NCBI RefSeq assembly: GCF_003113265.1 | Contig: NZ_PUIV01000004.1 | Location: 124,001-188,000 of the forward strand | Reading direction: 5' to 3' | DNA length: 64,000 nucleotides | From: Methylosinus sporium | GTDB taxonomy: Bacteria > Pseudomonadota > Alphaproteobacteria > Rhizobiales > Beijerinckiaceae | In this document: piece by piece, positions 26,162-34,663 of the stretch | Layout of the letters: each line of letters starts with the position of its first letter | Numbering within the stretch: position 1 is the first letter of the stretch | Position numbers and translations under genes: made by a program | The notes under the pieces: generated by a model | The model's database searches: none | What the model saw: only the letters and a program-made list of their open reading frames with translations | Told to the model about the DNA's origin: nothing

Positions 26162-26470
26162 TCACATCCGCCGCGCGGCGAAACGGCGAATGTCGACGCC
26201 GTTCTGAGCGAGGAGATCGCGTAGGGCCGGCGGGACATTCACCACACGTGTGGCGCCGCCGTCATATTGGCAGGCGCTGCGCAGGCTCACGTAATGGCCG
26301 TAGATGCGATTGGTCTCGTGGTCGCCGATGACCGAACGCGCCTCGCTCAGAAGATAACCGACTTGATCTTCGCTGTATTGCGTCACCAGCTGACATCCGA
26401 ACGCTACTTTTTCAGCGCAGGCGGGAAAAGAGATAAAAGTCACGACAGCCGCCGTTGCGAGAATCTTCAT
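26162..26470 (-). CDS. Small exported hypothetical protein
   Basis: One hundred and two residues beginning with a signal peptide (MKILATAAVVTFISFPACA). The mature protein has two cysteines, in FGCQLVTQYSED and RSACQYDGG. GAGGAAG sits six bases before ATG 26470, which decides this start over longer in-frame ones whose translation is arginine-rich. No family assignment is possible. Expressed from the 288-bp region shared with the divergent gene at 26759. Confidence 0.7.
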   Translation of the reverse strand: MKILATAAVVTFISFPACAEKVAFGCQLVTQYSEDQVGYLLSEARSVIGDHETNRIYGHYVSLRSACQYDGGATRVVNVPPALRDLLAQNGVDIRRFAARRM

Positions 26471-26758
26471 GCCACTTCCTCGAGGTTTACCGGATGAGAG
26501 CGACGTCGTGTCGCGCCTATGTCGATCCGGACGCTTCTCTTTTGCGGAGCTTCTTGTCCGAAGTTTGTCTCGACGTCGCGACGGGCTGCGCAAACCCTGC
26601 GCCTTTGCGCAGCCCATCCCCGCGGCGAGCGGAAACTCCGCCATGCTCAACGGAATGTTTACGCTTAACGCCAATGTTCATCGGCAGATTATGTCTCGGG
26701 ACAGCGCGCCCGATCCGTATGTGAAGCCCGCGAGACATCGGGCCGTTGGAGTTGCGTC

Positions 26759-27595
26759 ATGAGTTTGTCGGTTTCCGGCGATGACCTCCCTTATGCCGCC
26801 GGCCCGTTGAGGGCCCGCCCGCTCGGCAATCTCGCCGCAGTGTCGATGGGCGTCGTGGCGCTTCTCGTGCTCGCCGGCTCGCTCGCCTTCGTCCGCGCGC
26901 CGCAGCAGCAGGCCGCGCCGACGCCCGCCGCCACGCCGATGGCGCGCGCGACGCCCGCCGCCGCAACGGCGCCCGCCGCCGTCCCCGAGCGGACCGCCGC
27001 CTTTCGGCTGGAGGCGCCGGAGATCGACAAGAACCCGAAAATCGCCTTCGATCCGCCGCTGCCCTCGGGCGGGCGTCAGGAGACGCACACTTTCGGCGCC
27101 TTCGACAATGGCAGACCCTATCTGCGGCTCGATATTCTGCAGCCGGCCGGCGAAAAGCTCGGCAATTCCGATTTCTTCCTCGATGTGGCGCGGCACGCCG
27201 CCCGAGCCGGCCTCGGCGTGGTCCGCATCGGCCAGCCGACGCCCTTGGTGACGCGCGCCGGCGCTTTCGAAGCCGCCGAAATCAAATTGTCGCTACGTGA
27301 GGGCGGCGTCGCCGCGGCCGCCGCGGGCGAGCGCTCCTGCCTCGCCGTGCGCCTCGTCAACGCCAGCCTGTCGATGGAAATGGCGGGCGTCGCCTGCGGC
27401 GTCGGGACCAAGCCGATGGATCGCCGCGCCTTGGGCTGCCTGCTCGATCGGGTCTATTATCTGCCATCCGGCGACAATAGAGCGCTGGCTCGCTCCTTCC
27501 CCAGGCTCGAAGGGCCGGGATGCCTCGCCGCCGCCCCCGCGGGCGAGGCGGAGGCCACCAAGCCGGCGCCGAAAAAACGCGCCGCGCGCCACTGA
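26759..27595 (+). CDS. Membrane-anchored hypothetical protein
   Basis: A 278-residue protein with one membrane segment (about 25-46, LAAVSMGVVALLVLAGSLAFV). An Ala/Pro/Thr-rich linker (about 47-78) leads to a presumably periplasmic domain with PLPSGGRQETHTFGAFDNGRPYLRLDIL, three cysteines, and a Lys-rich tail. Similar N-anchored proteins of unknown function occur in methanotrophic Rhizobiales, as far as I can judge from style only. No neighbouring gene suggests a role. Confidence 0.7.
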   Translation: MSLSVSGDDLPYAAGPLRARPLGNLAAVSMGVVALLVLAGSLAFVRAPQQQAAPTPAATPMARATPAAATAPAAVPERTAAFRLEAPEIDKNPKIAFDPPLPSGGRQETHTFGAFDNGRPYLRLDILQPAGEKLGNSDFFLDVARHAARAGLGVVRIGQPTPLVTRAGAFEAAEIKLSLREGGVAAAAAGERSCLAVRLVNASLSMEMAGVACGVGTKPMDRRALGCLLDRVYYLPSGDNRALARSFPRLEGPGCLAAAPAGEAEATKPAPKKRAARH

Positions 27596-27733
27596 GATCG
27601 ACGCTGCTTAGGGGCGATCCGGCGCTTTCGCCGGGCCGCCTTCAGCTTTCATGAGGCGCGCCGCACGGCGGCCCGTATCGCCCGGCGGCGCGATTGGTTA
27701 TGATCGCGTCGATATCGAAATCAGGAGATGAGG

Positions 27734-28108
27734 ATGCGTCATTTCGTCAATTTGTCGGCCGGACTCGCCTGCCTTCTCGCCCTCGCGACGGCGGGCGAGG
27801 CGCTCGCAAAGACTCATCGCGCGGCGCATCGTCATCCCGTCATCGCGCCGGCGGGAGTCATCGTGGCGACCGGCCCCATCCCCTATGTGCGCCAGCCGCT
27901 CGTCGTTCCGCGCCGCAGCTGGCTCGATCCGGGCCCGGTCGTGCCGGTCGGCTCCACCAATCGCTATATGGTTGAAGCGACCTATTTCGCCTATCAGCCG
28001 ATGGAGGACAATCAGCGCAGCTGGTTCATGCAGGAGACGCTGCCGAACCGCCGCCGCTTCGAGGTTCTGCCCTATCGCGACGGCATCGCGCCGATCTGGT
28101 GGCCCTGA
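27734..28108 (+). CDS. Exported hypothetical protein
   Basis: A 124-residue protein with a signal peptide (MRHFVNLSAGLACLLALATAGEALA). The mature part is rich in aromatic residues and Pro: PIPYVRQPLVVPRRSWLDPGPVVP, YMVEATYFAYQPMEDNQRSWFMQE, ending APIWWP. ATG 27734 is chosen over 27728 because AGGAG at 27723-27727 has proper spacing only to the former. Function unknown. Confidence 0.75.
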   Translation: MRHFVNLSAGLACLLALATAGEALAKTHRAAHRHPVIAPAGVIVATGPIPYVRQPLVVPRRSWLDPGPVVPVGSTNRYMVEATYFAYQPMEDNQRSWFMQETLPNRRRFEVLPYRDGIAPIWWP

Positions 28109-28178
28109 TCGCCTCGAGGGGAAAGCTCATCGGGCCGGCCCGCGACGCGCGAGCCGGCCTCGCACGGCCCCGGAAACG

Positions 28179-29060
28179 CTAATCGCGCGGCGGCTTCTTG
28201 CCGCGGGCGCCGGCCGTCTCGGCGCGGCCGCCCGGCGTCGCCGCGCTCCAGGAGCCGTGCTTCATCTCAAGGAAGAGCGCGATGGCCTGGGCGCGATTGC
28301 GCACCTCGAGCTTCTCGAACAAATTCCGCAAATGGAATTTGATCGTGTTGATCGAGACGCCGAAATCCTTGGCGAGCTGGTTGTTGGTGTGTCCCGAGCC
28401 GAGCGCCGACAGCAGGCTGCGCTCGCGCAGAGTGAGATTCTCCAGCGGATCGGCGCGCATCTTGCGGATATCGACGAAGGGAAACACCATGTCGCCGGCC
28501 GCCACGGAGGCGAGCACGTCGAGCAGACGCTCCGGCGGGGCGCGCTTGCTGACGAAGCCGGCGCCGCCCAATTGCAACGTCTCCGCCGGCGCGGCCGGAT
28601 CATTGGTGCCGCTATAGACGACGATCTTGGGCGCGGAGGGCTGGCGCGACAGCGCGCGCAACACTTCCCGCGCGTGAAGCGTCGGCAATTGCCAGCCGAT
28701 GATGGCGATCTGAAAGCGCTGCAGCTTGGCGGCGTCGAGAAATTCCTCGCCGTCCGTGACCTTCAGCACGAGATTGAAGCGGCGGTCGTCGGCGAGCAGC
28801 GCCTCCAGTCCGGCGAGGATCAGCGGGCTCTTGTCGGCGATGGCGACATCGATCGGGAAAGCCGCGCCCGCCTCGCCGCGGTCGTCGCCCGCGCGCTCGG
28901 CCTTTTGTCGCAGAGCGCTCGGCGCGCCCTCGGCCGCAGCCTGCGCCGCAGGGCGTCCCGAAGGACGCTCCTGGGAACGTTCGGGCGCGCGGATCGGGCC
29001 GGGACTTCCGACGGCTCGCGGTCGTTCGTCTCCGGGCCGCGTCGAAGACGTCGTGGCCAT
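28179..29060 (-). CDS. LuxR/NarL-type regulator with degenerate receiver domain
   Basis: A 293-residue regulator. A 65-residue charged, disordered N-terminus precedes a receiver-like domain (about 69-190) and a C-terminal GerE helix-turn-helix (NLTLRERSLLSALGSGHTNN then FGVSINTIKFHLRNLFEKL). At the phosphorylation position the domain reads IAIIGWQLP with Gly122 where Asp is expected. The acidic pocket is reduced too (IADKS), so it is probably not phosphorylated. No histidine kinase is adjacent. GGAG precedes ATG 29060; an upstream in-frame extension to 29270 has no ribosome site. It likely acts as a phosphorylation-independent regulator. Confidence 0.88.
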   Translation of the reverse strand: MATTSSTRPGDERPRAVGSPGPIRAPERSQERPSGRPAAQAAAEGAPSALRQKAERAGDDRGEAGAAFPIDVAIADKSPLILAGLEALLADDRRFNLVLKVTDGEEFLDAAKLQRFQIAIIGWQLPTLHAREVLRALSRQPSAPKIVVYSGTNDPAAPAETLQLGGAGFVSKRAPPERLLDVLASVAAGDMVFPFVDIRKMRADPLENLTLRERSLLSALGSGHTNNQLAKDFGVSINTIKFHLRNLFEKLEVRNRAQAIALFLEMKHGSWSAATPGGRAETAGARGKKPPRD

Positions 29061-29253
29061 GGACCACTCCAATTGAAAGCTCCGGGTGAGAGCGCCGCCG
29101 TCGCGGACAGGATAGGCTCGGGCGGCGCGAGGCTCCCCGAGTGGGTAGGCCGGACTATATCGCCAGAGGCTGCCCTTGGAAAGCCTCGCCGCATATTTCA
29201 AACCGCCGGCGGCGGACTCTTTCAGAGGCCGCGCGGCCGGGATTCGCGCCGGC

Positions 29254-29290
29254 AAAAAGAAGCGGCGCATCGATCGAGCCGATGCGCCGC
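29254..29290 (-). terminator. Rho-independent terminator
   Basis: An 11-bp perfect stem (29262-29272 with 29280-29290, GCGGCGCATCG/CGATGCGCCGC) with a 7-base loop. On the minus strand it is followed by TTCTTTTTG. It lies 29 bases after the stop of the 37-residue membrane protein gene. Confidence 0.85.
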
Positions 29291-29318
29291 GTCATATCCG
29301 TAGACCGGTTCTGAAGCG

Positions 29319-29432
29319 TCAGTCGCTCAGGACCCAGCGAGCGGCGAAATAAGCCGCAGCGCCGAGCGCGATGATCGCGATCATGCCAACCGGCGTCGCC
29401 GCATAGCTCGTAAGCTCGAGAATTGCTCCCAT
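29319..29432 (-). CDS. 37-residue single-pass membrane protein
   Basis: A gene of 37 codons with an exceptionally strong ribosome site (AAAAAAGGAGGAAGCG then TT before ATG) and its own terminator 29 bases downstream. The product starts MGAILELTSYAATPVG, continues as one hydrophobic helix (MIAIIALGAAAYFAA) and ends RWVLSD. This layout, start signal plus terminator, makes a real small gene much more likely than chance. Possible roles are a small subunit or regulator of a membrane complex, but no homologue is recognised. Confidence 0.75.
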   Translation of the reverse strand: MGAILELTSYAATPVGMIAIIALGAAAYFAARWVLSD

Positions 29433-29815
29433 AACGCTTCCTCCTTTTTTAACGCCCGACCTCGTTCAGGCTGCCTATCGCGCCACGATATCACCCAAGA
29501 CAGGCGATGTCTCGCCTTTGAGTGCGATACGTTCTGGTGGATATCGTCGCCGGCTCGAATTCCGAGAACGCCCTCTAGGGGCCGACCGCGATCCGAGACG
29601 CGCCGACGGTCTTTTGCGTTCGGCGCGAACTCGCACGAACCGCCGAGCGAAGCCGCGATCCACGCCCGCGACACGTTGTTGGCAATTATATTAGCCTTTG
29701 ATCCTCGTCAAGATGTGGCGCCGCCGCCATCGCGGCGGAGAGGGCTTGCCGAGGCGCGCTCGGCGCGGTTATTGAAGCTGCGGCTCGACGAAGAAGAACG
29801 GAAAAAACCAAAGCC
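29433..29815. other. Intergenic region between divergent small genes
   Basis: 383 bases with no credible gene. It must carry promoters for the 37-residue protein (minus) and the next gene (plus). The AT-rich TTGGCAATTATATTAGCC at about 29678-29695 is a possible promoter for the latter. The rest shows nothing I can name. Confidence 0.5.
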
Positions 29816-30217
29816 ATGGCCCGCCCTTCGCTCACCTTCATCGCCGTCGCCGGCGTCGCGGCTCTCGCCGGCGCCGTCTGGTTCTTCGGCTATCGCCGCA
29901 CGCCCGCCTGTTCGGGCGACGGACGCTACATGGCGACGGTCCAGCAGTGCCGCGCCTATGGCGTCGACGCCGGCATTTGCGCGAGCGCCGTCGAAAAAGC
30001 GCGCGCGCTCGCGGCGAAAGTCGCGCCGCGGACCGACGCCGCCTTCGATTGCGAGGTGCGGTTCTCCGAATGTTTCGCCGGCGCCGACGGCCGCTTCACG
30101 CCGACGCCCTCCTTCTGCCTCGCGCCGGGATCTGCGGAGCCGAAGGAGGTGCGTTATCTCGAATACGAGTCCGACCGGCTGAACCGCAAGAAGACGCGCG
30201 AAATCCGCATCGACTGA
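29816..30217 (+). CDS. Membrane-anchored protein resembling DUF1190
   Basis: A 133-residue protein with an N-terminal hydrophobic segment (LTFIAVAGVAALAGAVWFFGY), then a Cys-containing domain: MATVQQCRAYGVDAGICASAVEKARA and FDCEVRFSECFAG, followed by PTPSFCLAPG. The spacing (VxxCxxxGxxxxxCxxAxxxA..CExxFxxC) resembles DUF1190 lipoprotein-like proteins. It ends in a charged tail. No function is known. Start ATG 29816 is weakly supported by the purine-rich GAACGGAAAAAACC upstream. Confidence 0.7.
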   Translation: MARPSLTFIAVAGVAALAGAVWFFGYRRTPACSGDGRYMATVQQCRAYGVDAGICASAVEKARALAAKVAPRTDAAFDCEVRFSECFAGADGRFTPTPSFCLAPGSAEPKEVRYLEYESDRLNRKKTREIRID

Positions 30218-30250
30218 AAGGCGGACGCCGAGCGCCTGTCTGTCCGCCGC

Positions 30251-31093
30251 CTATCTGTCCGCAGCTTGGCGCCGCCCGCTGAGGTGGAACTCGGCCGGCT
30301 CGACGGTCAACATGCCGACCGTGGTGCGCAGCGCCATGCGATAGGGCACCACGGCGTGCGCCATGGGCAAAGGCGCGAGCCAGACGGTGATGTCGTTGTT
30401 CTCCGCCATGAAGCGCGTGGAGACGCTGTCCGGCCGATGGCCGGCGATCGGATGATAGCGCGCCGCGCAGACCGAGACCGGGCCAGAATAGCCGCGCGTC
30501 TCCACATTGCGCATCTCGACGAAAGCGAGCGTCACGTCGAAGCGCGTCACGCCGTCGAAGACGGGAATGGTGCGATTGCAGGCGGCGGGGCCGACCAGCG
30601 GCTCGCTCGCCGGAACGCTCATGATCAGCGCGCTCACCGGATCGATGATGTTGGATTTGTTGGCGTCCGTCACCGGGATGCGCACAGGCATGTCCCAGGG
30701 CGTCGGCTCCACATGCACGGCGCGCGCGATATTGTTGGCGAGCGCCATGCGGACCGTGCGCGTCTCGTAAGTGTTGGAGGTGGTGTTGGCGTAGCTCGCC
30801 GGCGCGAGCCCGTCGCGCGAGAGCGCGCCGGCCGCGGTTGCGGCGCCGCGCGTGTCGTTGACGAGCGAGGCGAGGCCGGTGGTGCGCATCGAAATGTCGA
30901 TGCGATAATTGCGACCCTCGATGACGCCATTGGCGGAAGCGTGGCCGATGGAGAGGCCGAGCAGGCTCAGCGCGAAATTGGCCCTGAGCGTCTCCGCCCG
31001 GCAGGGCGCGGCGGCGACGAGCAGAGCCAGCGCCACGACGCTGCGGGTCGAGCCGCGTCCGGCCCCGCCCGGAACAGATGTGAGAAACGCCAT
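30251..31093 (-). CDS. DUF3108 family exported protein
   Basis: A 280-residue protein with a signal peptide (about 1-33, ending APCRAETL) followed by a DUF3108-type beta-rich domain: ANFALSLLGLSIGHASANGVIEGRNYRI, then ALIMSVP and the Cys pair ACNRTIPVFDGVTRFDV with GPVSVCAARYHPIAGH. DUF3108 proteins are periplasmic, often near cell-envelope genes, and of unknown role. No operon partner is evident; about 100 bases separate it from the upstream minus-strand gene. Confidence 0.85.
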   Translation of the reverse strand: MAFLTSVPGGAGRGSTRSVVALALLVAAAPCRAETLRANFALSLLGLSIGHASANGVIEGRNYRIDISMRTTGLASLVNDTRGAATAAGALSRDGLAPASYANTTSNTYETRTVRMALANNIARAVHVEPTPWDMPVRIPVTDANKSNIIDPVSALIMSVPASEPLVGPAACNRTIPVFDGVTRFDVTLAFVEMRNVETRGYSGPVSVCAARYHPIAGHRPDSVSTRFMAENNDITVWLAPLPMAHAVVPYRMALRTTVGMLTVEPAEFHLSGRRQAADR

Positions 31094-31191
31094 TCTCGTG
31101 ACCTGCGATCGATCGAATCAGTCCTGGGCACGATGAGCCAGGCGCGGGCGCTTGTCGATGCTCGGATCGCGCCGGAGGAGACGGACCCGGC

Positions 31192-31662
31192 TCAGGCCCA
31201 TTCCTGCCAGCTGCCGTCGGCGAATATGCGCCAGGCGCGCAAACCCGCTTTGGCGACCACGATGCGGTCGGCCTTCGCCTCGCTCACCAGGTGCTGGAAT
31301 ACGAGAGGATTGCGCCAGGAAAACGGCTTTTCGGGGTCGCAGACCGCGTGATATTCGTCGCTGTCGGGATCGTCCATCAGCAGCGTGCCGACCTTGTCCG
31401 GCCGCAATTGCGCGCCGAGCGAGCGCTCTTCCTTCCAGCGGCAATGATAGTCGCGGCACACATCCGGGCGCGTAGCGTAGACGCCGCAGCCATTGGTCTT
31501 CGTGCAATGCTCGCACCAGACGCCGGCCTTCTTGGTGAACTCCTCGATCTCCAGCACCTTGCAGCAGAAGGCGCAGGGACCGCAGGCCTTGCCGGGAATC
31601 TCGAGCATGTGGCGGTTTTCGTCTTTTGGGGCGATGTCGGGAGCGAATCGATTCTGATACAT
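31192..31662 (-). CDS. YkgJ-family cysteine-cluster protein
   Basis: A 156-residue protein with a Cys cluster CGPCAFCCKVLEI, WCEHCTKTNGCGVY, RPDVCRDYHC, matching the YkgJ/UPF0153 zinc- or iron-chelating pattern. The second half (GTLLMDDPDSDEYHAVCDPEKPFSW) is typical of the alphaproteobacterial members. The start is uncertain: ATG 31662 has no clear ribosome site, and ATG 31608 just before EIPGKAC is possible. Divergent from sseA with 87 bases between starts. The biochemical role of the family is not settled. Confidence 0.8.
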   Translation of the reverse strand: MYQNRFAPDIAPKDENRHMLEIPGKACGPCAFCCKVLEIEEFTKKAGVWCEHCTKTNGCGVYATRPDVCRDYHCRWKEERSLGAQLRPDKVGTLLMDDPDSDEYHAVCDPEKPFSWRNPLVFQHLVSEAKADRIVVAKAGLRAWRIFADGSWQEWA

Positions 31663-31706
31663 TGCTACAACGATCGCGAGGCCGACGCCATCGCCGCCGC
31701 AGCGGC

Positions 31707-31749
31707 GGGATCGGCAGGAGAACCGCCGGGATCGACAAGGAGAACCGCC
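31707..31749. repeat. Tandem duplication of the sseA ribosome-binding region
   Basis: Two near-identical units, 31707-31727 (21 bases) and 31728-31749 (22 bases), each of the form GGGATCG-CA-GGAG-AACCGCC. Both carry a GGAG Shine-Dalgarno core; the second lies directly before the sseA ATG. Probably a replication-slippage product. Confidence 0.75.
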
Positions 31750-32622
31750 ATGCCGACAGCCGCTCCGAACATCGATCAAGAGACGCTGTTCGTCTCGACG
31801 CAATGGCTCGCCGATCATCTCCATGCGCCGGACGTCGTCATTTTCGACGCCTCCTGGCACATGCCGGCCGCCGGCCGAAACGCCCATGCGGAATATTTGG
31901 ACGCCCATATTCCCGGCGCCGTTTTCTTCGACATAGACGCCATCGCCGACCATTCCACCGATCTGCCGCATATGCTGCCGGACCCGGTCGCCTTCTCCTC
32001 GGCGGTCCGCAAGCTCGGCCTCGGCGACGGAATGCGCGCAATCGTCTATGACAGTCTCGGCCTGTTCTCCGCGCCGCGCCTATGGTGGACCTTGCGCGTC
32101 TTCGGCGTCGCCGACGTCTCCGTCCTCGATGGCGGACTGCCGGCCTGGAAAGCGGAAGGACGTCCGCTCGAGCAGGGTGAGACGCAACGCAAGCCGCGCC
32201 ATTTCACCGCGCGCATGGATCACGCCCTCGTCGCCGACGCCGCCGATGTGACGCGCGCGCTGGCGGACGGCTCGGCGCAGGTGGTCGACGTGCGTTCGGC
32301 GGAGCGTTTCGCGGGAAGCGTTCCCGAGCCGCGCCCGGGCCTGCGCTCCGGCCATATGCCCGGCGCGCTCAATCTGCCCTTCGGCAATCTCCTCGCCGAA
32401 GGGCGCATGAAGCCGGCCGAGGCGCTGGCGGAGGCCTTCGCAAAGGCGCAGATCGACCCTGATCGGCCAGTGATCGCGAGCTGCGGCTCCGGCCTCACCG
32501 CCTCCATCCTCAGCCTGGCGCTGGCCGCCTCGGGACGCCGCCCGGCCACTGTCTATGACGGCTCCTGGTCGGAATGGGGCGCGCGCGCCGAGCTGCCCGT
32601 CGTCGTCGGCCCGGCCGGCTGA
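31750..32622 (+). CDS. sseA: 3-mercaptopyruvate sulfurtransferase
   Basis: Two tandem rhodanese domains, 290 residues, transferring sulfur from 3-mercaptopyruvate to a thiol or cyanide. The inactive first domain has VVIFDASWHMP and HIPGAVFFDID; the second has VVDVRSAERF, RSGHMPGALNLPF and the catalytic loop CGSGLTAS with Cys245. CGSG-T is the mercaptopyruvate type rather than the thiosulfate CRKG type. The start follows a duplicated ribosome site. Normal length and complete. Confidence 0.93.
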   Translation: MPTAAPNIDQETLFVSTQWLADHLHAPDVVIFDASWHMPAAGRNAHAEYLDAHIPGAVFFDIDAIADHSTDLPHMLPDPVAFSSAVRKLGLGDGMRAIVYDSLGLFSAPRLWWTLRVFGVADVSVLDGGLPAWKAEGRPLEQGETQRKPRHFTARMDHALVADAADVTRALADGSAQVVDVRSAERFAGSVPEPRPGLRSGHMPGALNLPFGNLLAEGRMKPAEALAEAFAKAQIDPDRPVIASCGSGLTASILSLALAASGRRPATVYDGSWSEWGARAELPVVVGPAG

Positions 32623-32956
32623 AACAGCCTCTGCATCAAAACAAGGCGATGAGCCTAATTCGGGGGCGCCGTCGCGAATGCCGGCGCCGCTCGACGATGC
32701 GCAGTCGGCTCGCGCGCGGCGCGGCGGAGCCTCGGCTGCAAATTACGTAAAAATACTGAAAAATAAGTCATTGCAAAAAACCGCGCGCGCCGATGACGGC
32801 GCGTCCTCCGCCCTGCGACGCCTGCCGATCGGGCCGAATTCGGCTTTGGCACGAGCCGTGCTGTGGCCCAGCGCCGTCAACGGCCTCGGCGAGACCGCCG
32901 ACGAAGTCGAACGGCGCCGCTTCGAGCGTCGATCAAGGGTAAGGAGGCGAATAAAA
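32623..32956. other. glnII upstream regulatory region
   Basis: 334 bases before glnII. At about 32740-32780 there is an unusually AT-rich stretch (ATTACGTAAAAATACTG, GAAAAATAAGTCATTGC) in a very GC-rich context, which could bend or bind IHF. A sigma-54-like element follows at 32847-32862, and a strong AAGGAGG ribosome site at 32941-32947. No gene is seen here. Confidence 0.6.
32847..32862 (+). promoter_or_regulatory. Candidate sigma-54 promoter of glnII
   Basis: TGGCACGAGCCGTGCT has the invariant GG and GC dinucleotides with exactly ten bases between them, and TGGCACG is a perfect -24 element; the -12 element has GTGC for TTGC. It lies 95 bases before the glnII ATG, downstream of an AT-rich stretch suited to IHF. 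NtrC/sigma-54 control of glnII is established in rhizobia. The element is also a dyad (GCACG/CGTGC), so a coincidental palindrome is possible. Confidence 0.6.
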
Positions 32957-33976
32957 ATGCCCAAATACAAGCTCGAATATCTCTGGCTCGACGGCTACAC
33001 GCCCGTGCCGAACCTCCGAGGCAAGACCCAGATCAAAGAATTCGAGAGCTTCCCGACGCTGGAGCAGCTCCCGCTGTGGGGCTTCGACGGCAGCTCGACC
33101 AAGCAGGCGGAGGGCAGAAGCTCTGACTGCGTTCTCAAGCCCGTCTCCGTCTTCCCGGACATCACCCGCACCAATGGCGCGCTGGTGATGTGCGAGGTGA
33201 TGATGCCGGACGGCGTGACGCCTCATCCGTCCAACGCCCGCGCCACCATCCTCGACGATCCGGGCGCCTGGTTCGGCTTCGAGCAGGAATATTTCTTCTA
33301 CAAGAACGGCCGTCCGCTCGGCTTCCCCGAGGCGGGCTTCCCGGCCCCGCAGGGTCCCTATTACACCGGCGTCGGCTATAAGAATGTCGGCGACATCGCG
33401 CGCCAGATCGTCGAGGAGCATCTCGACATCTGCCTCGCCGCCGGCATCAACCACGAAGGCATCAACGCCGAAGTGGCCAAGGGCCAGTGGGAATTCCAGA
33501 TCTTCGGCAAGGGCTCCCGCAAGGCGGCCGACGAGATGTGGGTGGCGCGCTACATTCTGCTGCGTCTCGCCGAGAAATACGGCATCGACATCGAGTTCCA
33601 CTGCAAGCCGCTCGGCGCCACGGATTGGAACGGCTCGGGTATGCACGCCAATTTCTCGACGACCTATCTGCGCGAGGTGGGCGGCAAGGCCTATTTCGAG
33701 CAGCTGATGAGCGCCTTCGAGAAGGCCAAGGACGATCACATCGCCGTCTATGGTCCGGACAATCACATGCGCCTGACCGGCCTGCACGAGACGGCGTCGA
33801 TCCACACCTTCAGCTGGGGCGTGGCGGATCGCGGCGCGTCGATCCGCGTGCCGCACAGCTTCATCAAGAACGAATATAAGGGCTATCTAGAAGATCGCCG
33901 CCCGAACTCGCAAGGCGACCCCTACCAGATCGCCTCGCAGATTCTGAAAACCATCTCCACCGTGCCGACCCACTGA
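32957..33976 (+). CDS. glnII: Glutamine synthetase type II (eukaryotic-type)
   Basis: GSII, 339 residues, assimilating ammonium into glutamine as a decamer not controlled by adenylylation. It begins YKLEYLWLDGYTPVPNLRGK and has WGFDGSST, WFGFEQEYFFY, GINAEVAKGQWEFQI, HCKPLGATDWNGSGMHANFST and GASIRVPHS. The ATG is preceded by AAGGAGG. In rhizobia and other Rhizobiales glnII is induced by nitrogen limitation through NtrC. Here it sits immediately upstream of glnB-glnA, so both synthetase types and their PII regulator form one cluster. Confidence 0.96.
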   Translation: MPKYKLEYLWLDGYTPVPNLRGKTQIKEFESFPTLEQLPLWGFDGSSTKQAEGRSSDCVLKPVSVFPDITRTNGALVMCEVMMPDGVTPHPSNARATILDDPGAWFGFEQEYFFYKNGRPLGFPEAGFPAPQGPYYTGVGYKNVGDIARQIVEEHLDICLAAGINHEGINAEVAKGQWEFQIFGKGSRKAADEMWVARYILLRLAEKYGIDIEFHCKPLGATDWNGSGMHANFSTTYLREVGGKAYFEQLMSAFEKAKDDHIAVYGPDNHMRLTGLHETASIHTFSWGVADRGASIRVPHSFIKNEYKGYLEDRRPNSQGDPYQIASQILKTISTVPTH

Positions 33977-33998
33977 GGAGCCCGGCGTCGCTCCGAAA

Positions 33999-34016
33999 CG
34001 CGCTTTCCGAAGCGCG
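33999..34016. terminator. Stem-loop after glnII
   Basis: CGCGCTT/AAGCGCG, a 7-bp perfect stem with a TCCG loop, 23 bases after the glnII stop. There is no T-tract, so it is a weak terminator or transcript-stabilising hairpin. Confidence 0.4.
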
Positions 34017-34093
34017 AGCTTCGGGCGGCGCCTCCGAAGCCGGAGCGGGACATGCGAGCAGGCCGACCGCAGGCGACGCCCAGAATTTAGGCG

Positions 34094-34108
34094 TGGCCCG
34101 CGGTTGGC
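34094..34108 (+). promoter_or_regulatory. Possible sigma-54 promoter of glnB-glnA
   Basis: TGGCCCGCGGTTGGC keeps GG and GC at ten-base spacing and differs from the consensus at two other places. It lies 118 bases before glnB, where an NtrC-controlled promoter is expected. In a GC-rich genome this could occur by chance. Confidence 0.35.
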
Positions 34109-34225
34109 CGCACAATTTTATCCGTGGAACATTTTTGCAGCAAATGCTATGAGCCCCATCGGTTCCTCGGCCGGATCGAACTTGGATTTCGGCGCGAGGG
34201 ACATGAGCGATGCGGGGAAAGGTGA

Positions 34226-34564
<339 letters not shown>

Positions 34565-34663
34565 TTTCGCCCGGATATCGCCGACGCCCCGCCGCCCCCC
34601 GGCATTCATTCTCGTCTCCCGCGCTGGACTCGACCGTCCACATCGAACTGAAGGCTCCACGAC

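Noticed and set aside
34134-34148. TGGAACATTTTTGCA as a sigma-54 promoter before glnB
   Set aside because: It looks attractive, but GG and GC are separated by nine, not ten, bases; sigma-54 spacing is strict. Kept only as a note; 34094-34108 has correct spacing.
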